From Janthinobacterium sp. GW458P (GTDB lineage Bacteria > Pseudomonadota > Gammaproteobacteria > Burkholderiales > Burkholderiaceae_D): a stretch of 64,000 nucleotides of DNA. Made by a program: the position numbers and the translations under genes. The DNA is taken from positions 1 to 64,000 of the forward strand of contig NZ_NEGZ01000025.1 of NCBI RefSeq assembly GCF_002127585.1, in the 5' to 3' direction. Shown here in pieces: positions 62,864 through 64,000 of this stretch; positions within the stretch are counted from its first letter, which is position 1, and each line of letters opens with the position of its first letter. A model generated the notes under the pieces. That model was not told the DNA's origin. It did no database searches and worked only from the letters and a program-made list of their open reading frames with translations.

Positions 62864-63874
62864 TTATTTTGCGCTGGTGGCCAGCTGGCGCGCCGGCAGC
62901 AGCGCGTCCTTGACGACGATCGGCTTCGGTATCAGCTTCAGGCTGGAAAAGGCATCGGCCACCCTTTGCTGCGAAGCGATGACGTCGACGGACACGGGTT
63001 TGACGCCATACGCATAGCGCGCGGCGGCCAGCGCCACCACATCCTTGCCCAGCCCGGTCTGCGCCGACAGGATCGTCGCCACCTCGTCCGGGTTGTTGCG
63101 GCCCCAGTCATCGACCTTGGCCACTTCGTCGAGCACGATGCGCAGGATCTCGGGATGCTTTTCCGCATACGTGCGCGAGGCCAGATAAAACTGGTAGTTC
63201 GCCACCAGGCCCTTGCCGTCGGCCAGCACGCGCGCGCCCAGCTGCTTTTCGGCGGCCGCCAGGAACGGGTCCCAGATGGCCCAGGCATCCACGCTGCCCC
63301 GCTCGAAGGCGGCGCGCGCATCGGCCGGCGGCAGGAACACGGGCTGGATGTCGGCATACGCGACGCCGGCCTTTTCCAGCGCTTTCAACAGCAGGTAATG
63401 CACGTTCGAGCCCTTGTTCAGGGCGATTTTCTTGCCCTTCAAATCGGCCAGGGTGCGCAGGCCGGAACCCTTGGGCACGACGATGGCTTCGCTGGCGGGC
63501 GACGCCGGCTCATTGCCGACATATACCAGATTGGCGCCGGCCGCCTGGGCAAAGATTGGCGGCGCCTCGCCCACGGTGCCGAAATCGATGCTGCCCACGT
63601 TCAAGCCTTCCAGCAGCACGGGACCGGCTGGAAATTCCGTCCATTTCACGCCCACGCCCTGCTCGGCCAAGCGTTTTTCCAGCGTGCCGCGCCCCTTCAA
63701 CAAGGTCAGGGTGCCGTATTTCTGGTAGCCAATACGCACCTGCACCTGTACTTCTCCCTTGGCCTGCGCCTGCGCCGTGGCCGGCATGCCGGCCGCCATC
63801 ACGCCGGCAGCGGCGGCGAACAGCAGGCCCAGAGTGGTACGGCGCGAGAGGCGTTGTGCGTGGCGATGTGTCAT
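62864..63874 (-). CDS. ssuA: Sulfonate ABC transporter substrate-binding protein
   Basis: The 336-residue periplasmic protein has a signal peptide (GLLFAAAAGVMAAGMPATAQA), then IGYQKYGTLTLLKGRGTLEKRL, a motif typical for SsuA, and GSGLRTLADLKGKKIALNKGSNVHYLLLKAL. It starts the visible sulfonate operon, 26 bases after a preceding minus-strand gene. Confidence 0.93.
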   Translation of the reverse strand: MTHRHAQRLSRRTTLGLLFAAAAGVMAAGMPATAQAQAKGEVQVQVRIGYQKYGTLTLLKGRGTLEKRLAEQGVGVKWTEFPAGPVLLEGLNVGSIDFGTVGEAPPIFAQAAGANLVYVGNEPASPASEAIVVPKGSGLRTLADLKGKKIALNKGSNVHYLLLKALEKAGVAYADIQPVFLPPADARAAFERGSVDAWAIWDPFLAAAEKQLGARVLADGKGLVANYQFYLASRTYAEKHPEILRIVLDEVAKVDDWGRNNPDEVATILSAQTGLGKDVVALAAARYAYGVKPVSVDVIASQQRVADAFSSLKLIPKPIVVKDALLPARQLATSAK

Positions 63875-63899
63875 GGCGGTTCCTTTGGTCGGTGAATAA

Positions 63900-64000
63900 T
63901 CAGGCGGCTTGATACTGGGGGGCGTAAGGCTGGTCTTGCAGCGAACGCACGGGAGGCGGGACCTCTGCCGGTGCCGGCGGGCGCTGGCCCTCCAGCACGA
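63900..64000 (-). CDS. 3' end of a gene upstream of ssuA (partial)
   Basis: The stop (TGA) lies at 63902-63900. The last 32 visible codons read VLEGQRPPAPAEVPPPVRSL followed by QDQPYAPQYQAA. It is Pro-rich. Its tight spacing to ssuA suggests the same operon. Identity cannot be told from so little. Confidence 0.4.
   Translation of the reverse strand, partial: VLEGQRPPAPAEVPPPVRSLQDQPYAPQYQAA

Noticed and set aside
1-64000. tRNA, rRNA, insertion sequences, phage genes or attachment sites
   Set aside because: No cloverleaf, rRNA-like segment, transposase or integrase motif was noticed; intergenic gaps are short and coding style is uniform.

Overview
The window is about 64 kb of GC-rich, densely coding bacterial chromosome. 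Gene content and protein character (OlsB-like acyltransferase, Ala/Lys/Pro-rich histone-like protein, many GGDEF proteins, a complete YfiRNB set, Liv-type ABC transporter, SsuADCB, BenE) suggest a betaproteobacterium, most likely of the Oxalobacteraceae (Janthinobacterium/Massilia/Duganella group). That placement is inference from protein style; no rRNA or marker gene was available. I see no phage, insertion sequence, CRISPR array, rRNA or tRNA. No intergenic gap exceeds about 300 bases.

Layout. 1-8.2 kb: a 5'-truncated CHAT protease-like gene, then on the minus strand an OlsB-type acyltransferase, fdhD, a histone-H1-like protein, ppx and a ChaA-like cation/proton antiporter. Both the acyltransferase and ppx have phased PhoB-type repeats upstream, which points to phosphate control. 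8.5-20.4 kb: small genes, a degenerate and an intact c-di-GMP protein, a LysR regulator, TrhA, a NYN-LOTUS RNase-like protein, an alpha/beta hydrolase that appears to start at AUU, a miniature flagellar-rod-like protein and a TetR regulator. 20.5-23.4 kb: a three-gene operon (sugar isomerase-like protein plus two alpha/beta hydrolases) behind a promoter whose -10 abuts a perfect 16-bp palindrome, closed by a bidirectional terminator.

23.4-26.3 kb is the most interesting region: a TonB-dependent receptor followed by a secreted, cysteine-free protein of the sulfite-oxidase molybdopterin fold. Two ModE-like operators lie upstream, one covering the spacer and -10 of a candidate promoter. This looks like a molybdenum-responsive outer-membrane uptake system. 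26.25-34.5 kb: IclR regulator, acyl-CoA dehydrogenase, acyl-CoA synthetase and a full branched-chain-type ABC transporter (livJHMGF), which together look like uptake and CoA-dependent breakdown of an unidentified organic acid.

34.5-43 kb: HDOD protein, DinB-like, VOC and GNAT proteins, oleate hydratase, two tiny membrane proteins, a second-type signal peptidase I, a sirtuin, S-formylglutathione hydrolase and a degenerate hydrolase. 43-47.3 kb: a three-gene molybdenum hydroxylase (cytochrome c, 2Fe-2S subunit, Mo subunit). 47.5-54.8 kb: NhaP-type antiporter, the yfiR-yfiN-yfiB c-di-GMP module translationally coupled to gluconokinase, a DUF3144 protein with a fatty-acid desaturase, gamma carbonic anhydrase and a CPBP protease. 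54.9-64 kb: BenE transporter, MocR regulator and a hydrolase-like protein in one unit, a META lipoprotein, a HAD phosphatase and a sulfonate operon (ssuA-ssuD-ssuC-ssuB), ending in the 3' tail of one further gene.
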